DNA of 64,000 nucleotides, from contig JANXWJ010000186.1 in assembly GCA_025351185.1 (NCBI GenBank), forward strand, positions 1 through 64,000. Reading direction: 5' to 3'. Made by a program: the position numbers and the translations under genes. Within the stretch, counting starts at the first letter, position 1. The number at the start of each line of letters is the position of its first letter. Shown here piece after piece: positions 1-9,359 of this stretch. The stretch is from Candidatus Nanopelagicales bacterium (lineage in GTDB: Bacteria; Actinomycetota; Actinomycetes; S36-B12; CAIYMF01). The notes below the pieces were generated by a model, which saw nothing but the letters and a program-made list of their open reading frames with translations, was not told the origin of the DNA and searched no databases.

Positions 1-50
1 GACGCGGCGCCCCTTCTGCTCGTGCGGGCTTGACGTGCTGGGTGGTGCTG

Positions 51-127
51 TGGCGACCCCGACCGGGCTCGAACCGGCGACCTCCGCCGTGACAGGGCGG
101 CGCGCTAACCAACTGCGCTACGGGGCC
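51..127 (-). tRNA. tRNA-Asp (anticodon GTC)
   Basis: Read on the minus strand, the 77 nt fold as a cloverleaf: acceptor GGCCCCG pairs with CGGGGTC (one G-T), the D-arm includes AGTTGGTTAGC, the anticodon arm is CCGCC-CTGTCAC-GGCGG with anticodon GTC, and the T-arm carries GGTTCGAGCC. A discriminator G is followed by an encoded CCA. Confidence 0.96.
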
Positions 128-204
128 TTGCTGTCGTGCACGTGCTGCGGCGCTTGCGATGCATGTCGCTGTCGTGCAACGCGCTGTGGTGCGTCGTGCT
201 GTCG

Positions 205-277
205 TACCCCCAACGGGATTCGAACCCGTGCTGCCGCCGTGAAAGGGCGGTGTCCTGGGCCACTAGACGATGGGGGC
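205..277 (-). tRNA. tRNA-Glu (anticodon TTC)
   Basis: Minus-strand cloverleaf of 73 nt: acceptor GCCCCCA pairs with TGGGGGT, anticodon arm CCGCC-CTTTCAC-GGCGG gives TTC, and the T-loop is GGTTCGAATCC. The discriminator is A and CCA is not encoded. It lies 77 nt upstream of tRNA-Asp on the same strand, so the two are probably co-transcribed. The spacer holds a direct repeat GCTGTCGTGCA at 130-140 and 168-178. Confidence 0.95.
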
Positions 278-412
278 CTCGGCGTGCTGGTCCCCGGCGT
301 CGTCGCCCGTCGGGGACCGGGAGAGCATACGGGACGCCTGGCTCCGAGCCAAAATGCGACCCGATGCCAGGGTAAGCCTCGCATGCACCTGTGGCTGGGG
401 CAGGATCGGGGG

Positions 413-760
413 GTGCTCCAGATACCTGCCGAGGAGTTCGAGGAGCTGGTCGCCGAGGCGCTAGACGAGATTCCGGACGAGCTCGCCCGCCTGGTCGACA
501 ACGTGCTGTTCGTCGTCGAGGACGACTCCGAGGAGCGCGGCGAGCTCCTCGGCCTCTACGAAGGCATCCCGCTGACCGAACGCGGGACGTCGTACGCCGG
601 GGTCATGCCTGACCGCATCACGATCTATCGGCTCCCGATCCTGGCGATCTGCGATTCCGTCGAAGACGTGCTCGACGAGGTACACGTCACCGTGGTCCAC
701 GAGATCGCCCACCACTTCGGCATCGACGACGACCGTCTCCACGACCTCGGCTACGACTAG
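413..760 (+). CDS. Zincin-like metallopeptidase family protein (PF06262-type)
   Basis: A small cytoplasmic protein of about 115 residues. It carries a zinc-metallopeptidase signature near its C-terminus, HEIAHHFGIDDDRL, preceded by the family's typical start region EEFEELVAEALDEIP. Substrates of this family are not established. I chose the GTG at 413 because the family usually begins just before the EEFEEL helix; an in-frame ATG at 383 would add ten residues. No signal peptide or membrane segment is visible. A stem-loop overlaps the stop codon and probably ends the transcript before the convergent GGDEF gene. Confidence 0.82.
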   Translation: MLQIPAEEFEELVAEALDEIPDELARLVDNVLFVVEDDSEERGELLGLYEGIPLTERGTSYAGVMPDRITIYRLPILAICDSVEDVLDEVHVTVVHEIAHHFGIDDDRLHDLGYD

Positions 761-777
761 GGCAGGTGAGCTGCCCT
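759..777. terminator. Stem-loop terminator candidate
   Basis: Perfect 7-bp stem AGGGCAG / CTGCCCT with a 5-nt loop, overlapping the stop codon of the metallopeptidase gene and lying between two convergent genes. No T-run follows, as is common in high-GC actinobacteria. Confidence 0.5.
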
Positions 778-827
778 GACCGTCCCGGGCGAAGGAGAGA
801 CGTCGGGGGTGCGGATGGCGGTGGTGC

Positions 828-3800
828 TCAGTAGTCGGTGTCGGGCTCTGCGGACCAGGTGTCGTAGGTCCGCGTGGAGGGGGGCAGGGGAGCCGGCCGG
901 ACGGGCAGGGCCATGCCGAGGTCGCGTGCGACCTCCTCGGCGAGGCTGGCTGCAGGTGGGGTGGGTACGTCGACGCCGAGGTCGCGCGCGACGATCTCGC
1001 TGATGCTCGGTGCCGGTGGTGAGGGCAGCGACACCCCGAGCTCACGAGCCAACGCGTCGCCGATCGACTCGGGCGCTGTGGTCTGGCCGTACGCGGTCGC
1101 TGGGAACACTGGGGTGGCCGGGACGGGGACTGTCGCAGGCGTGGCAACGGGATCCGGCGCGACAGGAGTCACGGGCGATGCCGGCCCGCTCGGGGCGTGG
1201 ACAACGAGGTCGCGCAGGTCGATAGTCGGCTCCGCCGAAGCCTGGACAGCTTGAGGCTCAGCGGTTCCCGGCTGCTCAGCCACGACGGGTGGGGGCACCG
1301 GCACGTCGGCGGGTTCGACGGTGGGGAACAGGTGCGGTGACGGTGGGAGCACCACAGGGTCTGCCAGCGCACGTGTGCTGTCCGACGCAGCGGTGCTGTC
1401 GAAAGTGATGGCGCCGTCGGCCGCAGGGGTGCTGTCCGGCGACGTGGTGCTGTCCGACGTGACGTCGCGGTGGGTCGTGGGGGCCGGCGTGCGCTGACCG
1501 AGTACGCCGGCCCAGATGTCGGCGTCGCTGGGTCCCTCGTCCGGGCCCGGCGCGAGAGTGAGGTCCGTGGGGGCGTTGTCGTCCGAGGACGGGTCCGTCG
1601 AGGTGTCGATGTCGTCGTCGTAGGCCACCTCGACCTCGGCAACTCCACCGGGGAGCGACATCCGCCCGCCTTGGAGCAGGTCGGCGTAGGTGTCGAGCGG
1701 CGCAGCCGGTCCGACGAGGTCGCCGTAGGCCGCGTGGATGCCCAGGGACCGGGCGATCGCGAGCTGCTCGGGCGAGTCGACGTGCATCGCGACCGTGATG
1801 ACGCCGAGCGCCGAGGCCGCTGCGACGAGCGCGCGCACCAGCTCCTCGGTCGACCGGTTCTCCGCGACGGAGGCAAGCAGGTCGGGGTCGAGCGACACCG
1901 AGGCGGCCGAGAGCAACTGGAGCAGCCCGACGGGCACCAGGTCGGCGGTGAAGTGCTCGACCCCGAGGGCGAGCGGGCCGACCTCGAGCAGGTCGTCGAG
2001 GTGGCGGTGCAGGGCCTGGCGTCGGGTCAGGGACGCGACGTCGACCTCGTGCACGTCGAGCACGAGCGAGGGTGCCGAGTCCGCGGTCAGCGATCCGTCC
2101 GGCCCGGCGATCGACGCGACGATGGCATCGCGGGTGCTGGCTGCGAGGGCCGCTCGACCAGGCACCGAGAGCCACACCGACACATGCTCAGCGCGGGCCG
2201 GGGCGACGGTGCGTACGTCGGTGATCGCGCGATCGATGCACCAGTGCACGATCGGCAGCGTCGCGGCGCCAGCACCGAGCGCCGACCTCAGCTCGTGCGC
2301 GGGGATGAGCCCGCGATCCGGGTGGTTCCAGCGCACCGCTCCCGTCACGCCGAGCACGGCGCCGGTGCCGAGCGACACGACTGGCTGATAGTGCAGGCGC
2401 AGCTCGTGTCGGGCCAGCGCGCCGACGAGGTCGAGATGCGCGTGTGTCTCGAGCTGTCCGATGTCGGCTCGAGCGACCCGCGACCCACCACCGGCCTTGG
2501 CCATGTACATGGCCGCGTCGGCTCGCCGGAGCAGGTGCTCGGCGTCCTCGTCGTCCTCGTCGGTGACGGCCACGCCGATGCTCACCCCGACGGCGATCGT
2601 CTCCGCCCCGATCGTCAGCGGCTTGCACACCGCGGCGAGGATGCGGTCGCCGATGTCGCGCAACGAGTCGTCATCACCCACGTCCTCGCACACCGCGACG
2701 AACTCGTCGCCACCGAGCCGGCCGAGAGTGTCGGCCTCGCGCAAGGTGTCGCGCACCCGGGCGGCGACGGTCTCGAGCAGGACGTCGCCCGCACGGTGCT
2801 GCCACGGGTGCGTGTCGTTGACCCGCTTGAGGTCGTCGAGGTCGATGAAGAACAGCGCGACGCGTCCGCCACCGCGCCGGCCACGCGTGAGCGCGAGCTT
2901 GAGGCGGTCGGTGATGAGGCGACGGTTGGGCAGCCCGGTCAGGTCGTCGTGCAGTGCATCGTGCCGCAGCTGGGTCTCGGTGTTCTTGGCCGAGGTGACG
3001 TCTTCCAACGAGACGAGGGTGCGCTGCTCGCCGGCGTAGTCGAGGTCGGACGTGCGCATGCGCACCCAGATCGTCGACCCGTCGGCGCGATTGAGACGGC
3101 GCTCGGAGGCCGACGGCATGGTGCCCTCGTTGATCCGGCGAGCGCGTGAGATCACTGCAGCAGCACGGTCTTGCGGGTGCAGCAGAGCCTCGTAGACCGT
3201 GGCGAGCACGGCGTCACGGGTGTGCCCCACAAGCTGGCAGAAGGCGTCGTTGACGTCGGTGAAGCGCCCATGGTCGTCGAGGACGGCGAGTCCCGCCGGG
3301 CTCGCGTCGAAGAGCTCGCGGAACGCGCGCTCGCTCTCGGCGATTCGTCGTCCCGCCGAGACACGTGCATGCACGTCACGCACGATGAGCACGGCCTCGA
3401 TCAGCTTCTCGTCGCTGTCTCGCCGAAACTCCGAGGCGCGGATCTCCGACCAGCGCCAGTCATCATCGCGTCGCATGCGCACGTCGACGTGGCGCAGCCC
3501 ACCTGGCTCCATGGTGTGGAGCTCGTCGCGCCACTGCACGAGCGTGTCGTAGTCGTCGGGGTGGACGTCATCGCGCAGACCACCACCCTGACTGAGCCGC
3601 TCGACCAGCGCCCGCGCCTCGTCGTCGTGGCCGGACATGCGCAGATAGCGGTGCTCGACGACGTCATAGAGCAGCACCAGGTCGGGCGTCGCCGAGAGCA
3701 CCGCGGCGGCGAGGTCGAGATCGACCCCGCCCTCCCCGTCGGCGAGAGCAGCGGTGCGGGGTGCAGCCGCGTCGTCCGGGACAGGACCCTCGGACACCCC

Positions 3801-4526
3801 AGCCTCGGACAATGCAGCCTCGGAAACTCCAGCGTCGGGCGCCTCAGAGTCCGACGCCACATGGTCCGGCCCGACTGGCCCGGAGCCAGCGGACTCAGAT
3901 ACGCCGAACGTCGTAACCTCGCGCAGCTCGGGTGAGATCGGCTCGCCGCCGTGGGCGTCCTGCTCACGGTCGGCGTCGGCGTCGGCAGCTGCGACGTCGG
4001 TGTCACCCGCACGGGGCTCGTCGTCGACGATCTGGGTGAGGTGCCCTGTCGGCCGTCGCCGGTCGCGTACGTCGATGATCTCGGCGCCATCGACGATCGG
4101 CGGCTCGGCACCGGCCCGATGCACGACAGCAACACCGAGCCCGATGGCGCGCAGCACGAGGTCGCGGTGCTCCCCGTTCGAGCCGGTGACCGAGTAGCGC
4201 AGGTCGACGTCGGGATCGGTGAGCGAGGCGGCGTAGGTCTCGAGCAGCGCGATGACGGTGCCCGCAGGCACTCCCTCGACCACGTCGTCGAGGAGTCGCA
4301 CCCGACGCCAGCGCGGTCGTCCGTGCAGCCGGTAGGCCTCATCGGACCACCACACGCCACCATCGGGGGAGATGCGCACCAGACCCACCTGCGCCGTGGT
4401 TGCCGCCTGCACCAGGGCGTCGTCGACCGAGCCGCGGGCGGAGTAGTCCGCCGCGACGGTCGTCACCCCGCTGGGAGGACCCTCACGCACCCCCCGATTG
4501 TGCGGGTTGGTCACGCTCCGCGTCAT
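828..4526 (-). CDS. PAS-PAS-GGDEF diguanylate cyclase with degenerate EAL domain
   Basis: A 1232-residue signalling protein with no obvious membrane segment. Order: an N-terminal PAS-like segment (about 30-140), an acidic Ser/Glu-rich linker (about 140-265), two PAS domains (about 268-515), a GGDEF domain (about 520-690), an EAL-like domain (about 700-955) and a Pro/Ala-rich tail. The cyclase domain has an intact GGDEF near residue 606 and, five residues upstream, an RxxD inhibitory site (READ), so c-di-GMP synthesis with feedback control is expected. The EAL-like domain starts LRLHYQPVV but its EAL motif reads TGA and the DDFGTG-type loop is lost, so it is probably catalytically dead. The tail carries three copies of an ARDLGV-x-x-P-x-PPA unit ending near residue 1220. 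Confidence 0.93.
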   Translation of the reverse strand: MTRSVTNPHNRGVREGPPSGVTTVAADYSARGSVDDALVQAATTAQVGLVRISPDGGVWWSDEAYRLHGRPRWRRVRLLDDVVEGVPAGTVIALLETYAASLTDPDVDLRYSVTGSNGEHRDLVLRAIGLGVAVVHRAGAEPPIVDGAEIIDVRDRRRPTGHLTQIVDDEPRAGDTDVAAADADADREQDAHGGEPISPELREVTTFGVSESAGSGPVGPDHVASDSEAPDAGVSEAALSEAGVSEGPVPDDAAAPRTAALADGEGGVDLDLAAAVLSATPDLVLLYDVVEHRYLRMSGHDDEARALVERLSQGGGLRDDVHPDDYDTLVQWRDELHTMEPGGLRHVDVRMRRDDDWRWSEIRASEFRRDSDEKLIEAVLIVRDVHARVSAGRRIAESERAFRELFDASPAGLAVLDDHGRFTDVNDAFCQLVGHTRDAVLATVYEALLHPQDRAAAVISRARRINEGTMPSASERRLNRADGSTIWVRMRTSDLDYAGEQRTLVSLEDVTSAKNTETQLRHDALHDDLTGLPNRRLITDRLKLALTRGRRGGGRVALFFIDLDDLKRVNDTHPWQHRAGDVLLETVAARVRDTLREADTLGRLGGDEFVAVCEDVGDDDSLRDIGDRILAAVCKPLTIGAETIAVGVSIGVAVTDEDDEDAEHLLRRADAAMYMAKAGGGSRVARADIGQLETHAHLDLVGALARHELRLHYQPVVSLGTGAVLGVTGAVRWNHPDRGLIPAHELRSALGAGAATLPIVHWCIDRAITDVRTVAPARAEHVSVWLSVPGRAALAASTRDAIVASIAGPDGSLTADSAPSLVLDVHEVDVASLTRRQALHRHLDDLLEVGPLALGVEHFTADLVPVGLLQLLSAASVSLDPDLLASVAENRSTEELVRALVAAASALGVITVAMHVDSPEQLAIARSLGIHAAYGDLVGPAAPLDTYADLLQGGRMSLPGGVAEVEVAYDDDIDTSTDPSSDDNAPTDLTLAPGPDEGPSDADIWAGVLGQRTPAPTTHRDVTSDSTTSPDSTPAADGAITFDSTAASDSTRALADPVVLPPSPHLFPTVEPADVPVPPPVVAEQPGTAEPQAVQASAEPTIDLRDLVVHAPSGPASPVTPVAPDPVATPATVPVPATPVFPATAYGQTTAPESIGDALARELGVSLPSPPAPSISEIVARDLGVDVPTPPAASLAEEVARDLGMALPVRPAPLPPSTRTYDTWSAEPDTDY

Positions 4527-4598
4527 ACGCCGCCAGATCTATTGCGCCGAGTGAGTGACCTGGGGTGTCACCCTCGGTGATCTCTGCTGACCCTCGGC

Positions 4599-5430
4599 TC
4601 AGGATGCGCCCGTCAGGGCACTGTCGAGCCGCGCGAGGGGGGTCGAGACGGTGGCGGTGAGCTGACCGGTCGCGGTCAGCTCACCGCGCGTGAGGTCGCT
4701 GCCAGCGCTCTCCACGAACACCCCGACGAGGAGCCGGCCACGCTGCTGCCAGACACGCTGGATGCGGTAGGTGATGACCGCCTTCGGGTCCGTGGCGGCG
4801 GTCACGACGGTCGCGAGCAGGAGCCGCTGCTTCTCGGCGACCAGGCCGGCCACGGGGACGTCGGTCGAGGACCTCTGGACCACCGTCAGTGTGTGGCCGT
4901 CGGTGGTGACGATGCGTGTGGTCGCGCAGGCAGCGGAGCTCGGGGAGAGCCTGGGACGCGTCGGAGGGAGTGAGGTAGAGCACCGACTCGCTCGAGATCC
5001 CGGTCGGCTTTCCCGACGCGTTCACCACGTCCACATGGCGGCGAGCCGCGCGCGACCGCTCGGACGGGAGCGTCTTCTCGCAGTATGCGAGCGACGGCCG
5101 CGCGAGCGACGTGCCGTTGGTGCCCAGCCACACCGTGAGCCCGGTGACGTCGGTCTTCTGGATGCTCACCTCGTCGAGTCGCTGCTGCACTGCGTCGTCG
5201 GGGGTGGAGTCCGAGCGGGCTGGCGACGCACCGGATGTCGATGACGAAGGTGAACCGGACGGCGATGCCGACGTCGAGACGTCGGGCCCGCGGCCATGGC
5301 CGGCCTGCCCGGCGAGGAAGAGTCCGGGCTACCACGCCGACTCCAGCGGGATCGGGGACGGTGCAGCCGGTGACGGAGCGGAGCCTCCGCACGCTGTCAG
5401 CGCGACCACGCACCCGACGACGGCCGCGAC
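4599..5430 (-). pseudogene. Broken lipoprotein gene (in-frame stop plus frameshift)
   Basis: The minus-strand reading frame holds a lipoprotein-type leader, AVVGCVVALTACGGS, with the lipobox Cys codon at 5391-5389. The same frame meets a TAG at 5331-5329, twenty codons later, then continues open through a Ser/Pro-rich linker and a region containing DEVSIQKTDVTGLTVWLGT. Near 4900-4960 the coding signal moves to another frame, giving TTRIVTTDGHTLTVV through to the stop at 4599. No clear start codon exists before the leader. Either the gene is decaying or the assembly has errors here. I do not recognise the family; the intact ancestor was a secreted lipid-anchored protein of about 270 residues. 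Confidence 0.6.
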
Positions 5431-5574
5431 TGCTCGGCCCAGGCTCGCGAACTCGCGCCCAGTATCACCCCGAAACCCGCCACCCCACCGCTGCCCTGGG
5501 TGCTGTGGGTGTCACCAGGCCCGGGAAGCCCCTACGCCACCCAGGTCAGCGGCGGGGTGAGGGCTTCCGGAGGG

Positions 5575-7812
5575 TCAGGCGGCGGTCGGGGAGGTGAGGT
5601 CGTAGACCGTGACTCCGTCGACCGTGATGGCGGTGAAGGTCGCCGACACCCACGTGCTGATCGCACTCGTCGCGGACGAGCCGCCGTTGGCCTGACCCAC
5701 CCCGCCGCCACCGATGAAGTAGTGCACCTGGTGGTTGGCGACGTAGGACTGGAACACCGCGAGCGTCGGCCACGGGTCGCTCCCGTTGAAGCCGCCGAGC
5801 GACATCACCGGCTCACCCGATCCGAGCTGATAGCCCGCGGCCGACTGCGCGCCGACGGCGGCGGCTGCCCAGGTGTACGAGCTGGAGTCGGCCTGCAACA
5901 TCGCGACCAGCGTCGCGCTCGGCGTGCTCGCGTCGAGCAGACCGCCCATGCCACCACCTGCGCCGCCCGGCATCACCTGCGCGGTCCCGCCGGTGATGCC
6001 ACCCGTGGTCATCCCACCTGTCGTCGTACCACCCGTGGTCGTGCCACCGGTCATGGCGCCGCCCGGGAGAGCTCCGCCGGGGATGGCGCCGGCGGGCGGG
6101 GTGCCGCCGGGGCCGCCCTGTGTGCCGGCCTGACCTGGTGCGCCGCCGGGGAACCCGCCGCGCCCGCCGCCGGGGCCACCGCGTGTGCCGGCCACCGTGG
6201 GTCCGGCGCTCGGCAGCGAGCCGGTGTGCGGGGTGATGGCGGTCTGGACGGAGTACGCCGCAGGTGCCAGCAGTGCGGAGACGAGCGCTGCAGCAGCGAC
6301 GACTCCAGCCGTACGCCTCGAAAGCCGGTCGGTCACGAGGAGGGCGAGGCCCGACCCGACACCGAGTGCGAGGACGACCCAGCGCAGCCAGGGCAGCCAC
6401 TCGGCCGAGCGCGACAGCAGCACCACGGCCCAGACCGACGAGCCGGCAACAGTGAGACCCAGGGCGACCCGAGCCGCCAGGTGCTCCCGCATCGACCAGA
6501 GCGTGACCCCGCCGATGCCGATCAACGCACCGATCGCCGGCGCCAGGGCGACGGTGTAGTAGCTGTGGATGATGCCTTGCGCGAACGAGATCGTGACGCC
6601 GGTGACGAGCAGCCAACCGAGCCAGAGCAGGACGCCCGCGCGGCCGGTGTCGGTGCGCGGAGCGCGGCAGTGGATGACGAGCATCACGGCTGCGAGCACG
6701 AGTGCTGCGGGGATGAGCCACGCGACCTGGCCGCCGTAGTCGGAGGAGAACAGACGGCTGATTCCCGTCTCGCCCCAAACACTTCCGCCACCGATCGCTG
6801 CACCGCCACCATCGGTGACGCTGCCGACCTCGTCGCCGGTGATCCGGCCGAGGCCGTTGTAGCCGATGATCAGCTCGAGCACCGAGTTGGTCTGCGAGCC
6901 ACCGATGTAGGGCCGGCTGTCGGAGGGCCACAGCTGGACGAGAGCGATCCACCACCCGGCAGAGACGACCACGGCGAGACCCGCACCGAGCAGGTCGAGG
7001 ATACGATGACGCACCGAGGTCGGGGCGGCCACGAGGTAGACGAGCGCGAACGCCGGCACGACGAGGAAGGCCTGCAGGCTCTTGGTGAGGAACGCGAAAC
7101 CGAGGAGCACTCCGGTGCCCAGAAGCCAACGGGTGGAAGCCTTCTCGGTCGCACGCACGGTCGTATAGGCAGCAGCGGTCATGAGCAGCACGAGCAGTGC
7201 GTCGGGGTTGTTGAACTTGAACATCAGGGTCGCGACCGGAGTCAGTGCGAGCACAGCGCCGGCGATGAGACCAGCGCTCGGCGTCGACCATCGGCGTACT
7301 GCGAGGTAGAGCAGGCCGACGCTCGCGACACCCATGAGCGCCTGCGGCGCGAGGATGCTCCACGAGTTGACGCCGAAGATGCGCGCCGCGATCTCCATGG
7401 GCCACAGGGACGCGGGCGGCTTGTCGACGGTGATGAAGTTCGATGCGTCGCTGGAGCCGAACAGCATCGCCTTCCAGCTCTGGGAGCCGGCCTGCACCGC
7501 GGCGGAGTAGAACGCGTTGGCCCAGCCGGATGCGCTGAGGCACCAGAGGTAGAGCAGCCCGGTGCCTGCGAGCAGCGACAGCAGGGTCGGACGCACCCAC
7601 GCCGCGTCGTCGCCACGTCCGCGCCAGAGACGCGTCAGCCGGGAGCGCGGCGCCGCGGGGGCGTACGGCGCCGCGTCCGGGATGGGCCCGCCCGATACAG
7701 AGTCGGACGGGGTCAGTGGCGGCGTGAGTGGTGCCGCCATTTCGGGTGCAGCAGCGCCGTCGAGGAGGGACAGCGGCGGCACCAACTCCGGGCCGTGGGA
7801 GACGGTGGTCAT
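5575..7812 (-). CDS. Membrane glycosyltransferase, GT39/ArnT-like
   Basis: A 745-residue polytopic membrane protein of the dolichyl-phosphate-mannose/ArnT-like (GT39/GT-C) class, which transfers sugars from polyprenyl-phosphate donors on the outer face of the membrane. After a cytoplasmic N-terminus of about 70 residues come many hydrophobic helices, with an ITVDKPPASLW motif in the first extracytoplasmic loop, as in YkcB-type proteins. A long Gly/Pro/Thr-rich linker (about residues 530-615, with repeated TTTGG units) separates the membrane part from a soluble C-terminal domain. The ATG at 7812 overlaps the stop of the upstream GT2-GtrA gene by 4 nt (ATGA), so the two are translationally coupled. 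The GT2 protein would supply the lipid-linked sugar this enzyme uses. Confidence 0.9.
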   Translation of the reverse strand: MTTVSHGPELVPPLSLLDGAAAPEMAAPLTPPLTPSDSVSGGPIPDAAPYAPAAPRSRLTRLWRGRGDDAAWVRPTLLSLLAGTGLLYLWCLSASGWANAFYSAAVQAGSQSWKAMLFGSSDASNFITVDKPPASLWPMEIAARIFGVNSWSILAPQALMGVASVGLLYLAVRRWSTPSAGLIAGAVLALTPVATLMFKFNNPDALLVLLMTAAAYTTVRATEKASTRWLLGTGVLLGFAFLTKSLQAFLVVPAFALVYLVAAPTSVRHRILDLLGAGLAVVVSAGWWIALVQLWPSDSRPYIGGSQTNSVLELIIGYNGLGRITGDEVGSVTDGGGAAIGGGSVWGETGISRLFSSDYGGQVAWLIPAALVLAAVMLVIHCRAPRTDTGRAGVLLWLGWLLVTGVTISFAQGIIHSYYTVALAPAIGALIGIGGVTLWSMREHLAARVALGLTVAGSSVWAVVLLSRSAEWLPWLRWVVLALGVGSGLALLVTDRLSRRTAGVVAAAALVSALLAPAAYSVQTAITPHTGSLPSAGPTVAGTRGGPGGGRGGFPGGAPGQAGTQGGPGGTPPAGAIPGGALPGGAMTGGTTTGGTTTGGMTTGGITGGTAQVMPGGAGGGMGGLLDASTPSATLVAMLQADSSSYTWAAAAVGAQSAAGYQLGSGEPVMSLGGFNGSDPWPTLAVFQSYVANHQVHYFIGGGGVGQANGGSSATSAISTWVSATFTAITVDGVTVYDLTSPTAA

Positions 7813-9134
7813 CGGGTCGTCCTTCGGTCGGGCTCTGCCTGGGTCGGCAGAGCGAGGTCGTGGGCGGGTACGCGACGCGGGAAGACCCACGAGCGGAAGA
7901 GCAGGAAGCGCACGAGAGTCGCGGCGACGTTGGCCGTGACGAGCACGGAGATCTCGAGCCAGGCCGGCGCCTCGGACGCCGAGGTGTGGAGCGCCGGCAG
8001 CGACAGCGAGGTCAGCCCGAGTCCGATCGCCAAGACCACGAGGCCTTGCAGCTGGTGGCGGAACCTGTCGGTGGAACCGCGCACACCGAACGTCACGCGG
8101 CGGTTGACAGCTGTGTTGACCACGGCCGTGATGAGCAGCGCGGAGAAGTTCGCCCCCTGTGCGCCGAGCGGTCCGCGCAGCACCAGGAAGAGCAGGAGGT
8201 AGGCCAGGGTCGACGCGACACCGACGGCAGCGAAGCGCACGAGCTGCGAGGGCAGACCTCGGGGCAGGTCCGCGCCGGCGTAGGTCGGAAGGTCTGACAC
8301 CGGGATCCGTCCCGAGGCCATGCCCCGGGCCAGGCGGACGATGCCGCGGAGGTCCGCCATGGCCGTCGGCACGATGTCGACGCGGGAGTCGGGGTCATCG
8401 GTCCAGTCGACCGGCACCTCGTGGATGCGCAGCCCGCGATGCTCGGCGAGCACGAGCAGCTCGGTGTCGAAGAACCACCCAGTGTCCTCGACGAGCGGCA
8501 GCAGCTCGCGCGCCCGGTCGGCGCGGATCGCCTTGAATCCGCACTGCGCGTCGGAGAACCGCGCGGCCAGCGTCGTACGAAGCAGGACGTTGTAGCAGCG
8601 GGAGATCAGCTCGCGCTTGGGTCCGCGTACGACCCGCGACCCACGGGCCAGCCGCGACCCGATCGCCAGGTCGCTGTGCCCGGTGAGCAAGGGGGCGATC
8701 AGCGGCAGCACCGCGGCGAGGTCGGTCGAGAGGTCGACGTCCATGTAGGCGAGCACGTCGGCGTCGCTCGCCGACCACACCTGGCACAGTGCCCGGCCGC
8801 GACCCTTCTCCTCCAGGTGCACGGCGCGTACGCCGCGGAGCTGGTGCGCCAGCTCGAGCGCGAGCTGCCATGTGCTGTCGGTGCTTGCGTTGTCGGCGAT
8901 CGTGATCCGGAAGCTCACCGGCAGGGAGTCGGCGAGGTAGGCGTGCAGCCTCTCGACGCTGCCGACGAGGTCGGTCTCCTCGTTATAGACGGGGATGACG
9001 ATGTCGACGACGGCATGACCGTCCTGCGACTGGGCGAGCGCCGAGGGGACGCGTGCCCGAGCCGTCTGACGCTCGCTGCCTGCGACGCCATCGGAGGGCG
9101 GGGCTGCCTCGTAGGGCAGTGCTGCCGTGGTCAT
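7809..9134 (-). CDS. Glycosyltransferase family 2 fused to GtrA domain
   Basis: A 441-residue protein. The N-terminal half is a DPM1/GtrB-like GT2 domain: VDIVIPVYNEE begins the nucleotide-binding fold, YMDVDLSTD is the metal-binding DxD region and QCGFKAI is the conserved later motif. It should make polyprenyl-phosphate-linked hexose from a nucleotide sugar. The C-terminal ~130 residues contain four hydrophobic helices typical of GtrA, a proposed flippase or anchor for the lipid-linked sugar. It is first in a two-gene operon with the GT39-like transferase, giving donor synthesis, flipping and transfer in one unit. Confidence 0.92.
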   Translation of the reverse strand: MTTAALPYEAAPPSDGVAGSERQTARARVPSALAQSQDGHAVVDIVIPVYNEETDLVGSVERLHAYLADSLPVSFRITIADNASTDSTWQLALELAHQLRGVRAVHLEEKGRGRALCQVWSASDADVLAYMDVDLSTDLAAVLPLIAPLLTGHSDLAIGSRLARGSRVVRGPKRELISRCYNVLLRTTLAARFSDAQCGFKAIRADRARELLPLVEDTGWFFDTELLVLAEHRGLRIHEVPVDWTDDPDSRVDIVPTAMADLRGIVRLARGMASGRIPVSDLPTYAGADLPRGLPSQLVRFAAVGVASTLAYLLLFLVLRGPLGAQGANFSALLITAVVNTAVNRRVTFGVRGSTDRFRHQLQGLVVLAIGLGLTSLSLPALHTSASEAPAWLEISVLVTANVAATLVRFLLFRSWVFPRRVPAHDLALPTQAEPDRRTTR

Positions 9135-9359
9135 GGGTCAACCGTCGGCGCGGTGCCTGGCCAAACCCTGTGAGCAGCCTGCCGTCTGCGTGCCCTGTCC
9201 CTGAGAGGACGGTGAGAGTCCCCCTCAGCCGGATCGGGTCGTCGTGTCCCGTCCCCGAAGCAGTCACCGATCGGTGTGAGAAGCCGGCCGGGCACTGCCT
9301 GGGTGGGAACAGGGCGGGAAGTCCGCGGTGTTGACCCGTGCGTGACGCAAACTGGGGGC

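Noticed and set aside
1470-3149. Long open frame antisense to the GGDEF gene (559 codons)
   Set aside because: It is the mirror of a well-supported PAS-GGDEF gene, lacks any domain and is rich in Arg/Gly/Asp as expected from a GC-rich shadow frame.
5500-8202. 900-codon open frame antisense to the glycosyltransferase genes
   Set aside because: The opposite strand encodes two clear glycosyltransferases; this frame is low-complexity Arg/Gly/Glu with no motif.
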